DNA from: Dinochytrium kinnereticum
Lineage: Eukaryota > Chytridiomycota > Chytridiomycetes > Chytridiales > Chytridiaceae
Direction: 5' to 3'
Assembly (NCBI GenBank): GCA_027604005.1
Contig: JADGJT010000059.1
Coordinates: forward strand, 1-64,000
DNA: 64,000 bases
The position numbers and the translations under genes are program-made. This document shows, piece after piece, positions 1 to 11,133 of the stretch. Under the pieces are notes generated by a model. That model ran no database searches, was not told the origin of the DNA, and was given only the letters and a program-made list of their open reading frames with translations. Within the stretch, counting starts at the first letter, position 1, and every line of letters starts with the position of its first letter.

Positions 1-269
1 GACAGCAACCTCCAGCCGTCAGTCTTCTCTGGAGATGATCCTCCCCGCACTAAGCCTCGTTGAGTTAACGTGCATTTTGAAGGGCACGTCAAATGCATGA
101 CTGTGTCATGACAAACCATTTCCCGCGCCAAATCCCTCCCATTCTTCAGGAACAAGTGGTTTCGGACGCGGTACTTATGGACCCGAGAGATTTCGGCGGC
201 ACTTTCTGCCATCTGTCCGAGGACTTTCCCCGAAGCTGAAGGAGGAACCAAGGTCCGCTCCGTTGGATC
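1..269 (-). CDS. Partial exon of an unidentified gene running off the left edge
   Basis: On the minus strand a frame opens directly after a possible 3' splice site (CCTAG, ending at 270) and stays open to position 1. It begins Asp-Pro-Thr-Glu-Arg and includes a mixed, protein-like stretch with four Cys (EMVCHDTVMHLTCPSKCTLT). The stretch at 285-421 could supply an upstream exon (start MAHRSSSAAS), but I found no convincing donor to connect them. I do not recognise the family. The rest of the gene lies outside the window. A chance open frame cannot be excluded. Confidence 0.3.
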
Positions 270-721
270 CTAGGATACAAGTATGTGTGCTTCGATTGCA
301 TTTCTGCGGGGATGATTTCTATTGGAGGAGATTCGGGCTGGTGGGGCTGCTGCTTCTCTTTCACGGGTGCGAATGCTCGGAGTCGATCCGGGGATGCTGC
401 GCTGGATGACCTGTGCGCCAACCACTTCAGCCAACAAACGCTTGTGTTACATCAAATTTTATGCGCTGTTGAATATAAAGCAGGTGGGGTGGAGAGCCTT
501 CAGTTCTCCCCTCCCATCAGCCTCAGTTCTGTTCAGAACGTTCACGTAGAATAAACGCGCGACTGTTCTCAGGAGCCTCGCTCACCGCTTTCCTGATGGA
601 TAAAAATAAAATGTTGGATATTTAAGGGATGTCTCCCTTCTCTTGATCAGCTCTTCTCAGGATATCCTCGACAACCATCAGCTTTAATAAGGATTGAATA
701 CTGGCCGTCACGATACCCAGA

Positions 722-1621
722 ATGGCTTTCGGAGAGCTGTCACGAACTTTTATGATGGTGGATGCGCTGCCCGTGCAGCTGGAAAGGAGACTGGACGAAG
801 GATCAGCCAACGCTTCCACGGCTTCCTGCGTCCCCGTAAGTGCCATACCCCCGAAAACAAACCCATTCCACATCCAATAACCCACCCAACTTCAGGCACA
901 AGGTTACTATTGCTGTCCAGGAGCAACCCAACAATGCCCCCTCACCTACACCTGCACAACCCCATACTGCACCAAACCTCCGACCCAAAACGATAATCAA
1001 GTCCTCCTCGCACTTGTCGCCTCGTTTCTTATCCTCACCTTCCTCTTTGCCATCTGCATCTTTGCGACCCGAAAAAGTCCTTCGCACCATACCCATCGTA
1101 ACGCGTTTGATGTGGATGATCTGGAGGTTACTGGGAGGGTTTTGCCTGGCGCTGGGTTTGTTGCGCCAAAGGGTTTGACGAAAGGGGTGAGGACGGGGTC
1201 GCTGTCATCGGGGTGGTCTGGGTCGTCGAGGAGCTCTGTGTTTTCGGTTGGAAGCTTTGGATCTTTGATGGGTGGGAAGAGACTTTCGGGAGGTGGACGT
1301 CCGGTGAATGGGGGATCACCGTTGGCGTTTGAGTGGAAGGAGGAGAAAGTTTGTAAGCCTGATCCTGTGGCTGTTCCTGTCAGTATGGAGCGGACGGGGT
1401 TCAGACATTCCGGAGGCACTCTGCCCATGCCGCCTTGTATTGAGCCGCAGTTTTTGGTTGCAGGGGCTTCGTTGGATGATAAAAGAGTTGATGGAGGCTT
1501 GATGAGACCTGAGATGTGTTATGTTGTTCCTCCCCCGAGTTTGAGGACGGTTGAGGTGGGGAAAATGGATGATGGGATCGATGAAGATGTTCCGCCTTGC
1601 TTGCCTCTTAAAGATGCGTGA
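722..1621 (+). CDS. Single-pass membrane protein with Cys-rich ectodomain (2 exons)
   Basis: Exon 1 is 722-835 and exon 2 is 896-1621. The 60-nt intron begins GTAAGT and ends TTCAG and is phase 0; the joined product is 279 residues. The ectodomain has a compact Cys cluster (YYCCPGATQQCPLTYTCTT). Next comes a clear hydrophobic segment (LLALVASFLILTFLFAICIF), then a basic stop-transfer sequence (ATRKSPSHHTHR) and a Ser/Gly-rich cytoplasmic tail of about 180 residues. Orientation is inferred from the basic residues after the membrane segment. The first in-frame ATG gives an N-terminus (MAFGELSRTF) that is a poor signal peptide, so an upstream exon carrying the true start is possible. Family not recognised. 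It resembles fungal surface-sensor architecture only in outline. Confidence 0.55.
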
Positions 1622-1840
1622 TGCCTCGAAAACAATCACGAAAAGACCTCTTCATTCACGCAATACATATCATTATGATCAAATGATACATAGTTCTTCG
1701 TTAGCTTTAAAAAGAGTTTTGACTGCTTTGGTTGTCCGTCACCAGTCCATCCACCGCATCGACCGTCTCAAATACCAACCCGATAATCAAAACCGTGTGA
1801 CATTATCACAAAAAAAGGCACCGTCGACGAGTTGCAAGTC

Positions 1841-2462
1841 ATGTCCACCCGCTCAGGCTCCCCCACACCGTCGACATCCTCAACCTCCTCATCAGCAGGA
1901 GGTCTAAGGTTCCAGCAAGCCCTCCTTCTTCAAAAGCAGCAAGTGGAGCAGGAAGATGAGAGGGACGAGCGTCAAAAGATCTTTGGTCCTTTTGTGGAGA
2001 CAGTTGATGCTCATTTTGCATTAGCAAAGGTGAAAGAACTCTACCGCATCGTGGTTCCTTCCATCCTTTCTCTCCCCCATGGTCCTATGGTATAGATATC
2101 AACTAACATTTCGGGGGTAATATGTCTATCAGAAACTCCATGACCCTCTCGAAAAATCCCTTCTTCGGTCCCTCCACGCCGTTCGAGACCGTCATCCCGA
2201 ACTCCTGAGACCAGGTGCAAGTGGTCTTTTTCCATTAAGCAACACTGCAAACCACGACCACCTTTCTCCATCCGGCACGCCCAAATCAACGCCATCGACA
2301 CCCCATCTTCCTTCACAGAAAGCTGGAAGAATGTTGGTTGCCGATGGATATCCTCATGGGGTTTTGGATGCGATGGTGGGGAGTAGACAACCGGTTGGGG
2401 GGCATGTGGATGCCGGGGGGAAGATGAGGTTTGTTCAGAAGAAGGAGGGGGGAAGTGGATAA
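1841..2462 (+). CDS. Small hypothetical protein, partly helical (2 exons)
   Basis: The ATG at 1841 opens a Ser/Thr-rich start (MSTRSGSPTPS), then a charged helical stretch (QQVEQEDERDERQKIFGPF) and 'VDAHFALAKVKELYR'. Exon 2 starts at 2133 with 'KLHDPLEKSLLRSLHAV' and ends at the TAA at 2460-2462. Two donors keep the frame: GTATAG at 2090 (43-nt intron) or GTGGTT at 2051 (82-nt intron, giving a smoother helical join). A branch-like CTAAC sits at about 2103. The C-terminal half is Pro/Ser/Gly-rich. I do not recognise the family. The helical core looks like a small complex subunit, but that is only an impression. Confidence 0.5.
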
Positions 2463-2843
2463 AGTGTGTAAAATAAATGGTGGGGTTGGTTCTATTTATT
2501 CTACACATTTTTTGGGCATGGTGGTTTTGAATTGTGATGGATTTAGAAAGAAGCGATCAAACTTGGCTCGTTTGTTTATTTACGATAACTAAGATCGAAC
2601 GGTCAGGATAATATTAATATTTTAGTGGATAACATAATAAGGAACAAACGACGTTGCATGTAAGTGAATAAAACGGTGTAATCAAGCCCATCAACTTCGA
2701 CCTTCAGTGCGGAATGTACGGCGGCGGTTCCCTGTTGCAAAGACGAAACCAGATATTTCAGAATCATAACAAACGCATTCACTAAAAAAAAGAAAAAGCA
2801 AAAGAAACAGAGAAAAAAACACCATCATCTAACATCATGACAC

Positions 2844-4836
2844 TTACGCACTGTAAGCAGTATTCAATTCCGGGAAATACTGCATAACCTTATTCGGATT
2901 CCCCTTCAACTTCCCGGCACCGCCCTCCCTCATCCCATCTTCCCGTCTCAACATCTTGTTCAGGGTCGATGGCGAAGGAGCTGAATTATTCGGCAATTGC
3001 GATACAGGCGGCGGGCTTTTTCCTCTCTCCGGGTCCGACAAAACATAAAAGGCCCTAGGTGGCGCGTCTCCATTTTTCCTGGCAAGAGAAGGAGGAGGTC
3101 GCGCGTCGGTATGATATGCGACAGAAGGTGGAGGTGGAGGTCTAGCTTCCGAGCGTTGGCTATCCACACTGCTCCTCGAATATGAAGGAGAAGGAGGGGG
3201 TCTAACATCGGAACGGTGGGACGAGTCCACACTGCTTCTTGGAAGGGATGGAGGAGGAGGCCGAGCATCGGCACGGTGAGATGAATGGAGATGATGATGG
3301 CTGACTGCATGACGGAGTTGCGGACGAGGTTGCTGTTGTTGATTATGATTCCGTGCGGGGATGGGTTGAGCTCCACCTGTCGCGATTCCTCTCGCCGTAC
3401 GGAACGCATCCGACCCAAGTAATGACACCTCGGTTCGAGCAGGAATATAAACGGGCTGATCTCTCCCATTCATCGCTGAATGCTGGCCACTACGTAAAGT
3501 AGGAATGGCAGTGTCATCGGAAAAGATTACAGAGTATCGAGGTGCAGCCTGATCGTTAAGTGCCTGTCTCACATTCAAGTCTGGCAAACTATCACCACTA
3601 CCACCACCACCATCTCCATCACCAGCCTTTGGGCTCGGTGAAGGACTGGCGACCTGCTTCCTACCTTTTCTCTGTCGAGATATGGGGGGCTGCGACGAAG
3701 ACCTCCCACGGGGAACAGGGGTCGGCGGTGGTGAAAGCATCATGCTGGGAGCTGGCGGCGGTGGGTGTGGGAATGACTTGGCATCCATCCTAGCTGGAGT
3801 TGGTGACAATATTGGAGGTTGAGTGGTGTTGCTGGGTGACTTCGGTAAGGCGGAAGGAGGTGGGACTGTTATAGATGCAACTGACGACCCAAATGGTCCA
3901 TGTCGGAGGACATTGTTTTTCGATTCCGATCGAATTGGTGGGATGGGGATGGAAGAAGTTGGAGGAGATGAGGAAATATCTGGAGATCGTAAGTTCGGTG
4001 AATGGCGATGCGGTGGTCTTATATTAATTGGACTGGTTGCCAAAGACTCGCTCGCCTTTCGTGGTCTAGAGTCTAAAGGGTTGCAGATAGTAATGGATTA
4101 AGAGTTTTTAACGGAAGATGACCAAATAGTACCTCCTGAGACAGTATCGGTGATAGATGCGGTAGAAGAATACATCGGCTGGATGGGTTTGGAATGCAGT
4201 GTGCTCTCTGCAACATCAAATGGTTAACACGAAGTTGTAAAGCTAGATAAGAAGCATACAGACAAACAAATAAAACCAGTAAATGCGACGCTAACCTTTC
4301 GAGGAGAATCCCCCTTTGGACGAAGGTGTGGACACCGCATCGTTCATTATGACAAAAAAGTCTACCCGATTAGCGCCCAATCCACTTCCACTAATATTAG
4401 AGAACCAATCCTTAACAGTCCCATCATCCCCTTTCACAAGTGTAGCAGCAGCCAAAAGAACAACAGCAGATTGCGGTAACCCCTCCTTTCCCCTCTCATC
4501 CCTCTCCTTTGCAACCCTCAAGATTCTGGAATCCATCAATCCCATTGTCCGATCATTCACCCGAAAAAGCATCACCGATCCAACTCCCCCCACGGCCTCA
4601 GCGACCACTTTGCGAAAGGTTGGAATCGATGCAGAGCCGGGAAGGGAGATGGGGAAGGCCGTTGTGGTGCCAAGCACGATTCCATTGAGTGTGATGGTGG
4701 TTTGAGGAGGGAGCGGGGAGTCGGGAGAGGATGGGTTCCAGACGGTCACTGTTCCTCCCCATACGGTTGTTGATGGGGGTGGATCAGGCGCTGCTGTTTG
4801 TAGTCTCGGCATGGCAGATGATGGGATGTTGGCCAT
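2844..4836 (-). CDS. Crinkler-header-like domain protein A with long Pro/Ser-rich tail (3 exons)
   Basis: Exons 4836-4296, 4207-4133 and 4072-2844 join in frame to 614 residues. Residues about 40-170 form a ubiquitin-like block with 'TLNGIVLGTTTAFPISLPG', 'VMLFRVNDRTMGLMDSRIL', 'VKGDDGTVKDWFS' and 'RVDFFVIMND'. The next two minus-strand genes carry the same signature in the same order. Its first half resembles the N-terminal header of Crinkler (CRN) proteins of oomycetes and chytrids (LxG..G..F.v....tv..L...I). The remaining ~440 residues are disordered, Pro/Ser-rich and include four imperfect copies of a 'DARPPPPS..RSSVDS' unit around 3080-3290. No CRN nuclease or kinase C-domain is visible. 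There is no signal peptide, so a cytosolic or nuclear site is likely. Function unknown. Confidence 0.62.
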
Positions 4837-5628
4837 GATGGTGAAGAATTGTGGTGGTTTTTGAAAGGGGGATGGCAGGGGAACCGTTCCACAGAGGGTC
4901 TAAGTTATCATCAAAAAAGGGCCCAAAAGGGCTCGTGTGATGCATTGAAGAGTTGAATTCGATTAATGCCATGGTACCCGCTGTGAGGAATATCGGCTCA
5001 TTATAACTATGCCTAAATGTCCTCGCAATGTAAAGCGAGCGCGATTAACATTCACTTCTCAATTGGAAGAGATTCGCTTGGGAGCACACATAGAAAAGGA
5101 ACAAACGATGCCTCGATCCGTTTGCATGTTTCCTCAGGTCCGTCTGCACCAATTCCTGTTTGATCCCCAGGCGGAAATTACCCAAGGCTGATCGCCTTTA
5201 GTCCCTTGCCTTTTCCGATGCCAAGCCGAGGTTTGTAATGTCTGTCTCCATCTCAACATCAACCATTAAGGAAAATACATACTAAAAAGCCACATTGAGT
5301 AAGCATTCATTGTAATGTAAAAGGTGATGGGCATAACTTTTATTGTCATGAAGTCTTTCACAAAACTGGAGTAGGTTAAAGGCAGACCGCGATATAAAGA
5401 CGTTTTCAGGAGATTTGGGCTGTTTATTGAAACTTCATTCAGTAACCCAAGCACCGTCAATGAGAAGCAAAGGAGTCAATAGGAGGTGTTGCTAGGACCC
5501 GTTCATAAAAGAGGCCCGGCTTGGAGAACTCATTGTTTTCACCAACACCAAAAAGGGGCCTCACACAAAGTTCAAGGGGTCAAAGCATTATTGCGAAAAA
5601 GACCTCAAAGTAAAACCAACGGAAACGA
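4837..5628. other. Intergenic, no gene seen
   Basis: About 790 bases between paralogues A and B. Short open frames on both strands (up to 81 codons) lack splice signals or family resemblance. The stretch just above 4836 would be the promoter of gene A. I see no other structure. Confidence 0.5.
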
Positions 5629-6910
5629 TTATCTAGACTTCCCCTTCCCTTTTCCTAGCCCAAACAGCCCACCTCCATTTCCACCGCCCCCACCTGATCC
5701 ATTATCCACAATACCGCTAGACATCAGGACCATATCCAACACATCTCCATTTGGAATCAAAATCGGAGTCTTGCTCCTCTTTGACGACAATGACGACTCT
5801 GAAGACGACGACGCGGAAGATGAAATCGTTGTGGCAGAGGTGTCAGTGCTGGGGCGAGGTAGGGCCACGGGGGACCAAAAAGATGGTTGAGCTGAGGATG
5901 GAACACTTGACAAGGTTGAGGCTCTATCAGACCATCCATCAGACTCATCAATAAACATTCTAACAGAATCGTTGGGACTTGGAGCGCGGTTTGGGATGGA
6001 AGAGGTGTAGGGTGTTGGAGGCCGCAGGTGATGGTCACGGAGAAGATGAGGGGGTGGGGAATTGTAGTCGTCTAAGGCTGATACGGAAGTGAGCCTTGGA
6101 GGGGCTTGAAGGGGCTTTGGCGTTTGTGATGTGGGTTCGGGGAAGGATGGAGGAGGTGATGACGGTTGAGGGAAGAGTGAGCCCGAGGGTATGGTTTCCC
6201 AGACTCGCATCTCCTTTGTAATCTCTGGTGTAGCCGACTCTGCTGAATCAGGTTCTGGGATACGGGCCTTTACGTCGACGGATATTTGACCTGATATTCA
6301 AAACAGTTGGAGAAAGGAAGGGGAATGCGGATGGATTAGGAAATGTCGGTTGGAAGCTAGAATACAAAAACAAACCTGCAGGGACAGAGTCCAGCTCCTG
6401 ATAAGAAGGCAGCAATGGCTGCGCATGCTGCTTCAGCTCATTATCAGCATAAACCAAAAAATGGATCCGTCCTGCCCCTGTCATCTCCTCCACAGGAAAC
6501 CATTTTTCAAGCGAGTCACCGTCGGCCCCTTGCCTCACAACCGTTGACGATGCCACCAAAATGATTAAAGACGATGACATCCCCACTGGTTGATTCAAAT
6601 GCAACCACATTCTCCCAGGTGGTGGCGTCTGCGTCAACAGAGGTGGTGAAGCAGGAGGCCCAAGCCTCTCATCACCGGCTTTAAGCGTCCCATCATCCAC
6701 TCGAAACAGAATGAATTTATCGGGATCGCCAGCTGCAGAGGGATCCAAGCCAATCGCCTCGCATGCTTGAAGTCGGAGGTCATGGATAGTTGGGACGGGT
6801 TTCTCGGAAGCGGATGTTGGGTGAATGGAGATGGTGAAGGGGTGGTGGTTGGCCCCAAGAACTATGCCTGTGAGGGTGCGGATGCCCGCAGAGTGGTAGC
6901 TGGCATGCAT
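5629..6910 (-). CDS. Crinkler-header-like domain protein B (2 exons)
   Basis: Exons 6910-6376 and 6290-5629 flank an 85-nt intron (GTTTGT..TATCAG) and give 398 residues. Residues about 10-150 carry the shared block: 'RTLTGIVLGANHHPFTISIHP', 'FILFRVDDGTLKAGDERL', 'VRQGADGDSLEKWFP' and 'RIHFLVYADNEL'. A Pro-rich insertion (PPASPPLLTQTPPPG) sits inside the block. The tail is Ser/Pro-rich and ends in a Gly/Lys run (GGGGGNGGGLFGLGKGKGK). Its position between A and C on the same strand, with the same domain order, argues for tandem duplication followed by rapid tail divergence. Function unknown. The Crinkler-like call for the first half is by eye. Confidence 0.65.
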
Positions 6911-7124
6911 CGTCCGTCACCGTTCGTGGCAGGCTCCCAGTAACGCTGCGTGATCACGATGGTCTTGCCTCGTCGTCGTCTCCTTGGATGCGTGCGCTTG
7001 TCCGTTGTGATCAGCCTTGTCCGTGGCACAAAGAGGAGAGAGTTTTACATTCAGTGCCTGCATTGGTTGGAAATATTACAGTATTTATTGCGTGAAAAAG
7101 ACAGAAGGGCGCGGCCAAACACCC

Positions 7125-9143
7125 CTACCACAACGACTGTCTTCTCGCCCCAATGCCTGCGTCTAACAAACATCCTGAGGGTGCGCTGCTTGCGGCAGAC
7201 GCGTTGTGGTTCTCGCCCATCCCCAGATGCACGTAGTAATTGTCGGCAGGAACTGTCGGAATCGCAAGACGCGATGGTTGAACCACACTTGGTCCAAACC
7301 AAAACGCATCAATATATTCTAGATCCGGTGACGGCGGGCGATGCGGGGGAGGTAACTGAGTGGTTTCCACCCGTCTTAAAGCGTCAGGCTGCATCCGAGG
7401 GTCAACGGCTTTTCGCGTAAATGATTTAGATCGCACGGGGGAAGATGCAGCCGGGGGTGACATGAAGAGCGCGTCAACAGAGAAACTTGCGGTTGTCTTG
7501 CGCCTTTTGGGTACAGCATTTTGAGATCTTGCTTTGTCGTTCCGTGCGGCTGATTTGCAGTTCTTCGACTTTGCATTTTCATTGGTGGCACTGGCTATCT
7601 GGTTCATTGTGGGCCTTCTTGCAACAGGTCGGTCCCTTGACGGCTCTGGAATAGTTGGTCGTGGTTTGAGGATGGATTTGAAAGGTGGAGAATTTAGCGA
7701 GACCGGCGTGGGAGGACCGTTCAAGTTGTCGATGTAGCTCATTGATGCGTTACTCGCAGTGGAAATGGGTAATGGAGCAACCGCTGGATGCTTTGAAAGT
7801 GCGGGAGCAGAGGAATCAAGCGGCGGGATAGGTTCTTTCACTCTTCCATTGTTTGGCGCTTGAAGTGAGGATGACCGAACATGGACGCTCCGAAGTGGGT
7901 TTTGCACGTACGGGCTGACATATGAAGATTGCACTGCGAAATGAGGTGGGCTGATCTCAGATCTTCCTTTCGGGATTTGTTGAGGTCTTTCGGGACAAGA
8001 AGAGGTAGGGATAAGAGACCCACACACAGGCCCTGTTTGTCGAGTTTCTGAGAAGGTTGGATTTGGGGTTGGCATGGAACCCAATCGTGATTGTGTGATG
8101 AGCGGAGGTCGCTCAGAGACATATGAGGTGGCAGCATCGACGAGACCGAGGGGAACTGACGGGTGAGTCAATGCAGGTTGTGAGTTTGGAGGAGGCTGAG
8201 CTTCTTCTGGCAGTGGTCGCCCTAGAGACTTTCCCTTTAAAAGAGAGGGAGGAAGGGGACCACAGGCCGGTGCCAAGGAAGTCGCTCTGGGCGGAATTGT
8301 GAAGACGGAGGTGTTTGGCAAGCTGGATTTGCGACGGTTTCGCGATGTCGAAGTCAGTTCCAACTGAGACATGTCCTTGGTCACAGTGCTTATAGATGGC
8401 ATGCTGATGGAATGTAAAATAGACGACGGAGACTGAAGAGGACTCATAGAGACAAAATCTGCAATGAAGAAGTGATCAGGACGGTGAGTCGAACGCCTGA
8501 ATGGGGAAAGATACTCACTCTGCTCTAATTGATGGTCCGGCTCCTCGTGACAAAGTGGCGGACTCTCAGGCGCAGTTTCTGGCCCCTCGTCATCTACCAG
8601 AACAAAGAAATGGATCCTGCGTCTTGAGAGATGACCCTGCGCAGGGGTTTCGGCCAGAAATGAAGAGGAGAACCACTCAGAAACTACACCGCCTGGCTTC
8701 ACGATGGTGGATACAGAGAGAAGTTGGAAAACGGCCATCTCTACCCCATTGCGAGTGGGATGAATCCTGGGGTCCTCAGAATGAAATGATCTGTCATCGA
8801 TTCGGCAGACAATAAGATTCTTGCCCAAGGAGTTGATGGCTCTTGACACATTGTTTAACAAATCGTCAACGGAATCCATGGGACTGACGTGCAGCATGAA
8901 TGGAGAGCTGCCGCCCAGAACAACGCCAGTCAGCGCGAGGGGTGCTTGTCTGTTGTCTTCATCGTCTGCGATGACCGTGGCCGATGCATCCTGATCTTGT
9001 CGCGTCGCATGTAAGTCGACAGGCGGTGATGAGGAGAATCGACGGGAGTTGCTAAGAGGATCAGTGGCCGTCATCGTGATGGTATCAGCAGTATCAGTGA
9101 TGGTCTTTGGGTCAGCCCACATTGGAGTGGAATGCACAACCAT
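7125..9143 (-). CDS. Crinkler-header-like domain protein C with long disordered tail
   Basis: This is a single open frame of 672 codons. A 60-nt in-frame segment (8518-8459) begins GTGAGT and ends TTGCAG, so it is probably an intron, leaving 652 residues. Residues about 68-190 hold the shared block: 'LALTGVVLGGSSPFMLHVSP', 'NLIVCRIDDRSFHSEDPRI', 'VKPGGVVSEWFSSS' and 'RRIHFFVLVDDE'. The tail of more than 450 residues is Ser/Pro/Thr-rich and contains basic patches (NRRKSSLP, PKRRKTTASF) that could be nuclear localisation signals. No catalytic domain is visible. It is the most upstream copy of the three-gene array. Whether the 60-nt segment is spliced or retained cannot be told from sequence. 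Confidence 0.65.
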   Translation of the reverse strand: MVVHSTPMWADPKTITDTADTITMTATDPLSNSRRFSSSPPVDLHATRQDQDASATVIADDEDNRQAPLALTGVVLGGSSPFMLHVSPMDSVDDLLNNVSRAINSLGKNLIVCRIDDRSFHSEDPRIHPTRNGVEMAVFQLLSVSTIVKPGGVVSEWFSSSFLAETPAQGHLSRRRIHFFVLVDDEGPETAPESPPLCHEEPDHQLEQSEYLSPFRRSTHRPDHFFIADFVSMSPLQSPSSILHSISMPSISTVTKDMSQLELTSTSRNRRKSSLPNTSVFTIPPRATSLAPACGPLPPSLLKGKSLGRPLPEEAQPPPNSQPALTHPSVPLGLVDAATSYVSERPPLITQSRLGSMPTPNPTFSETRQTGPVCGSLIPTSSCPERPQQIPKGRSEISPPHFAVQSSYVSPYVQNPLRSVHVRSSSLQAPNNGRVKEPIPPLDSSAPALSKHPAVAPLPISTASNASMSYIDNLNGPPTPVSLNSPPFKSILKPRPTIPEPSRDRPVARRPTMNQIASATNENAKSKNCKSAARNDKARSQNAVPKRRKTTASFSVDALFMSPPAASSPVRSKSFTRKAVDPRMQPDALRRVETTQLPPPHRPPSPDLEYIDAFWFGPSVVQPSRLAIPTVPADNYYVHLGMGENHNASAASSAPSGCLLDAGIGARRQSLW

Positions 9144-9685
9144 TCCACTTCAGGTGGCTTTGTGGTCTCGTCCCACCCATTTGCGTTCCTGGCGATAGGT
9201 GCAGGCCGCACTGTGCTGCGCTGCTTCCCTGCTGACTTTGTGTTGTTGGGCAGCGGCAGTCAGAGCACACGTCGTGATAAGCGCTGCGTTCAGCAGGCGA
9301 TGTGCTGATTCACACCGATCATTACTGGGAATTCTGCTTAATCCGAATAGTCTCTACTTCACACCTGCCGTCAATAATCAACACCTTGTCCCTTTCTGTT
9401 GGATGCGATGTCCAAAACACGCATCGACTAGCAGGCCATAACGTGATTCCACTCCGGGTCATTATTACGGCATAGTGCCATTATGTTTCAAATGTTTAGG
9501 AAACGTACAGACTGATCTGCTTGCTGTAAACCACATAAAACACCTTCACGAACTGTTTTATTTCAGAGCAATGCTGAACGTATGAGGCTCTCACCCATCC
9601 ATAGCTATTAATCAATATGAAAAAATGCAGCCAGACCAAAACATCGAAAGACAGGAGAAAAAGAAACACGTAGAAACCACCTTTC
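9144..9685. other. Intergenic, nothing seen
   Basis: Holds the upstream region of paralogue C and the 3' flank of the next minus-strand gene. Short overlapping frames only. No RNA gene or repeat recognised. Confidence 0.5.
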
Positions 9686-10414
9686 TCATTTCTTTCCCCT
9701 CGTAGCATTCCCCTGCACCCAGAGCCCAACCCCAACCCCAACAACCCCCACAACCACCACAAAAGCAATGCAGCCCAACACAACCAGCGCAGCAGGATCA
9801 AATCGTCTCCTCCTTGTTCTCATTTCTTGCATCTGTTTCGGGTAAGACTGGATCGCGAGCTCAGATGGAGTTTGGGCAGATGTGGAGTATTGGAACGGCG
9901 ACGATGAGGTTGGTGGGAAGTTGGATGCTGGAGATGGGAGGATTGAAGGCCCTGCGCTAGTTGTCACTGCCAGTTGTTCATGTGGAGGTGGTACTGCGGG
10001 TGGAAAAGGTGTGGACTGATGATATGGGGCAGTGGGAGGTCTGGCGATGTCCGTCGGGGGTGTCGGATAATGCATATCATCGCTAGGATACTGGTATCTC
10101 ATCGGCCCCGAGCTATGGGGCAACCCAACCAACACTGGGTTGGGTGATGCTGGAGCATACCCCTGATAAGACCTCGGCAAAGACGGATCACGAAAGCTCA
10201 AATCCAGTGACCTTCCGCTTGCAACCGGAGACGAAGCATCAAAATCATAAGTTCCCGGTGAAGGAAGATACGGGTTCCTCGGCGTTCTTCCTGAAACGGG
10301 TGAAATACCTCCTCCAGTTGTGGTCGGCGGTGGAGCGTAGGATGAGAATCGCTGAGGAGCAACCGGTTGCGACGGCATATTGGAGTATCGGGGATCCATG
10401 GCCGTGATGATCAA
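9686..10414 (-). CDS. Pro-rich protein with C-terminal membrane anchor
   Basis: Uninterrupted frame of 242 codons; translation may begin at the first Met or five codons later (MDPRYSNMPS). About 200 residues are Pro/Ser/Tyr-rich and disordered. They are followed by a basic cluster (RTRRRRFDPAA) and one hydrophobic helix (ALVVLGCIAFVVVVGVVGVG), with only about 12 residues after it. That layout fits a tail-anchored or N-cytoplasmic single-pass protein. The cytoplasmic-disordered-then-TM design recalls the membrane protein at 18708-21308 but without an ectodomain. Family not recognised. Confidence 0.55.
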   Translation of the reverse strand: MIITAMDPRYSNMPSQPVAPQRFSSYAPPPTTTGGGISPVSGRTPRNPYLPSPGTYDFDASSPVASGRSLDLSFRDPSLPRSYQGYAPASPNPVLVGLPHSSGPMRYQYPSDDMHYPTPPTDIARPPTAPYHQSTPFPPAVPPPHEQLAVTTSAGPSILPSPASNFPPTSSSPFQYSTSAQTPSELAIQSYPKQMQEMRTRRRRFDPAALVVLGCIAFVVVVGVVGVGVGLWVQGNATRGKK

Positions 10415-11133
10415 CGTGGTTGAGGCGATTCAACGTGGGGATGCGCGAAAGGATCGCGGCGAGGCGTCCTGCTGTCGCCTTTTGAGGTTGGGAGAAGGGC
10501 AAAAATTTTGAGAAGAGCGGGGCGTTGGGGCAATGATGCGTTGGTGTTGGATAAATGACATGCCGCCCCGGCTGAGTGATAAAGTTATGTCCATCTCGCT
10601 GGTTTATCGGTGAGCACTGAGCAAGCGATCGACATTATTATTGCAAATACAAGTCTGTCGGAGATTTAGAAATTTCGAAAGGATTGGCAGGGTTTTTTTT
10701 GTTTTGTTTTTTTTGTTTGTCTTTTTTTTACTTGGGGTACGAGTGAACCGTCCGAGCCAAAAGAACTGACGAAATAAAATGTGAAGGCCCACGCCCTTGT
10801 TATTTATTCGAAGATCAGCAAGAGAAACTATACCGTGTACCGAACGAAGCCTTTGGCTAACTCAGTTTCGAACGAAAAAGGCTTATTTCCCAACATTATG
10901 GAAAATTCTTTAGAAAAACATCATAACTTTACTGGCGTGTATGAAGTACTGCTCCCAAGAGGATATATAAAAAAAAAGAGGCCTATTCAAAAGCCAATGC
11001 CCATAAGAAAAAACCGAGCCGAGGCATACCACAAGAGCCTCCAAACACATATCTCCTTCAGCTTTCCTTCATCGATAAATAGCATAACTTGAAAAAACAA
11101 GGACGCGATAAACAACTCCCCCACAAACCCCAT
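10415..11133. other. Intergenic, nothing seen
   Basis: About 720 bases with T-rich runs near 10690-10730. It holds the promoter side of the tail-anchored gene and the 3' flank of the PRPP synthetase gene. No supported gene. Confidence 0.5.

Noticed and set aside
622..885. Minus-strand 87-codon frame opposite exon 1 of the Cys-rich membrane protein
   Set aside because: Reads passably as protein, but the plus strand offers a spliced Cys cluster plus TM in phase, which is much stronger.
2041..2508. Minus-strand 155-codon frame
   Set aside because: Antisense shadow of exon 2 of the plus-strand gene at 1841-2462; His/Pro/Ser-rich composition.
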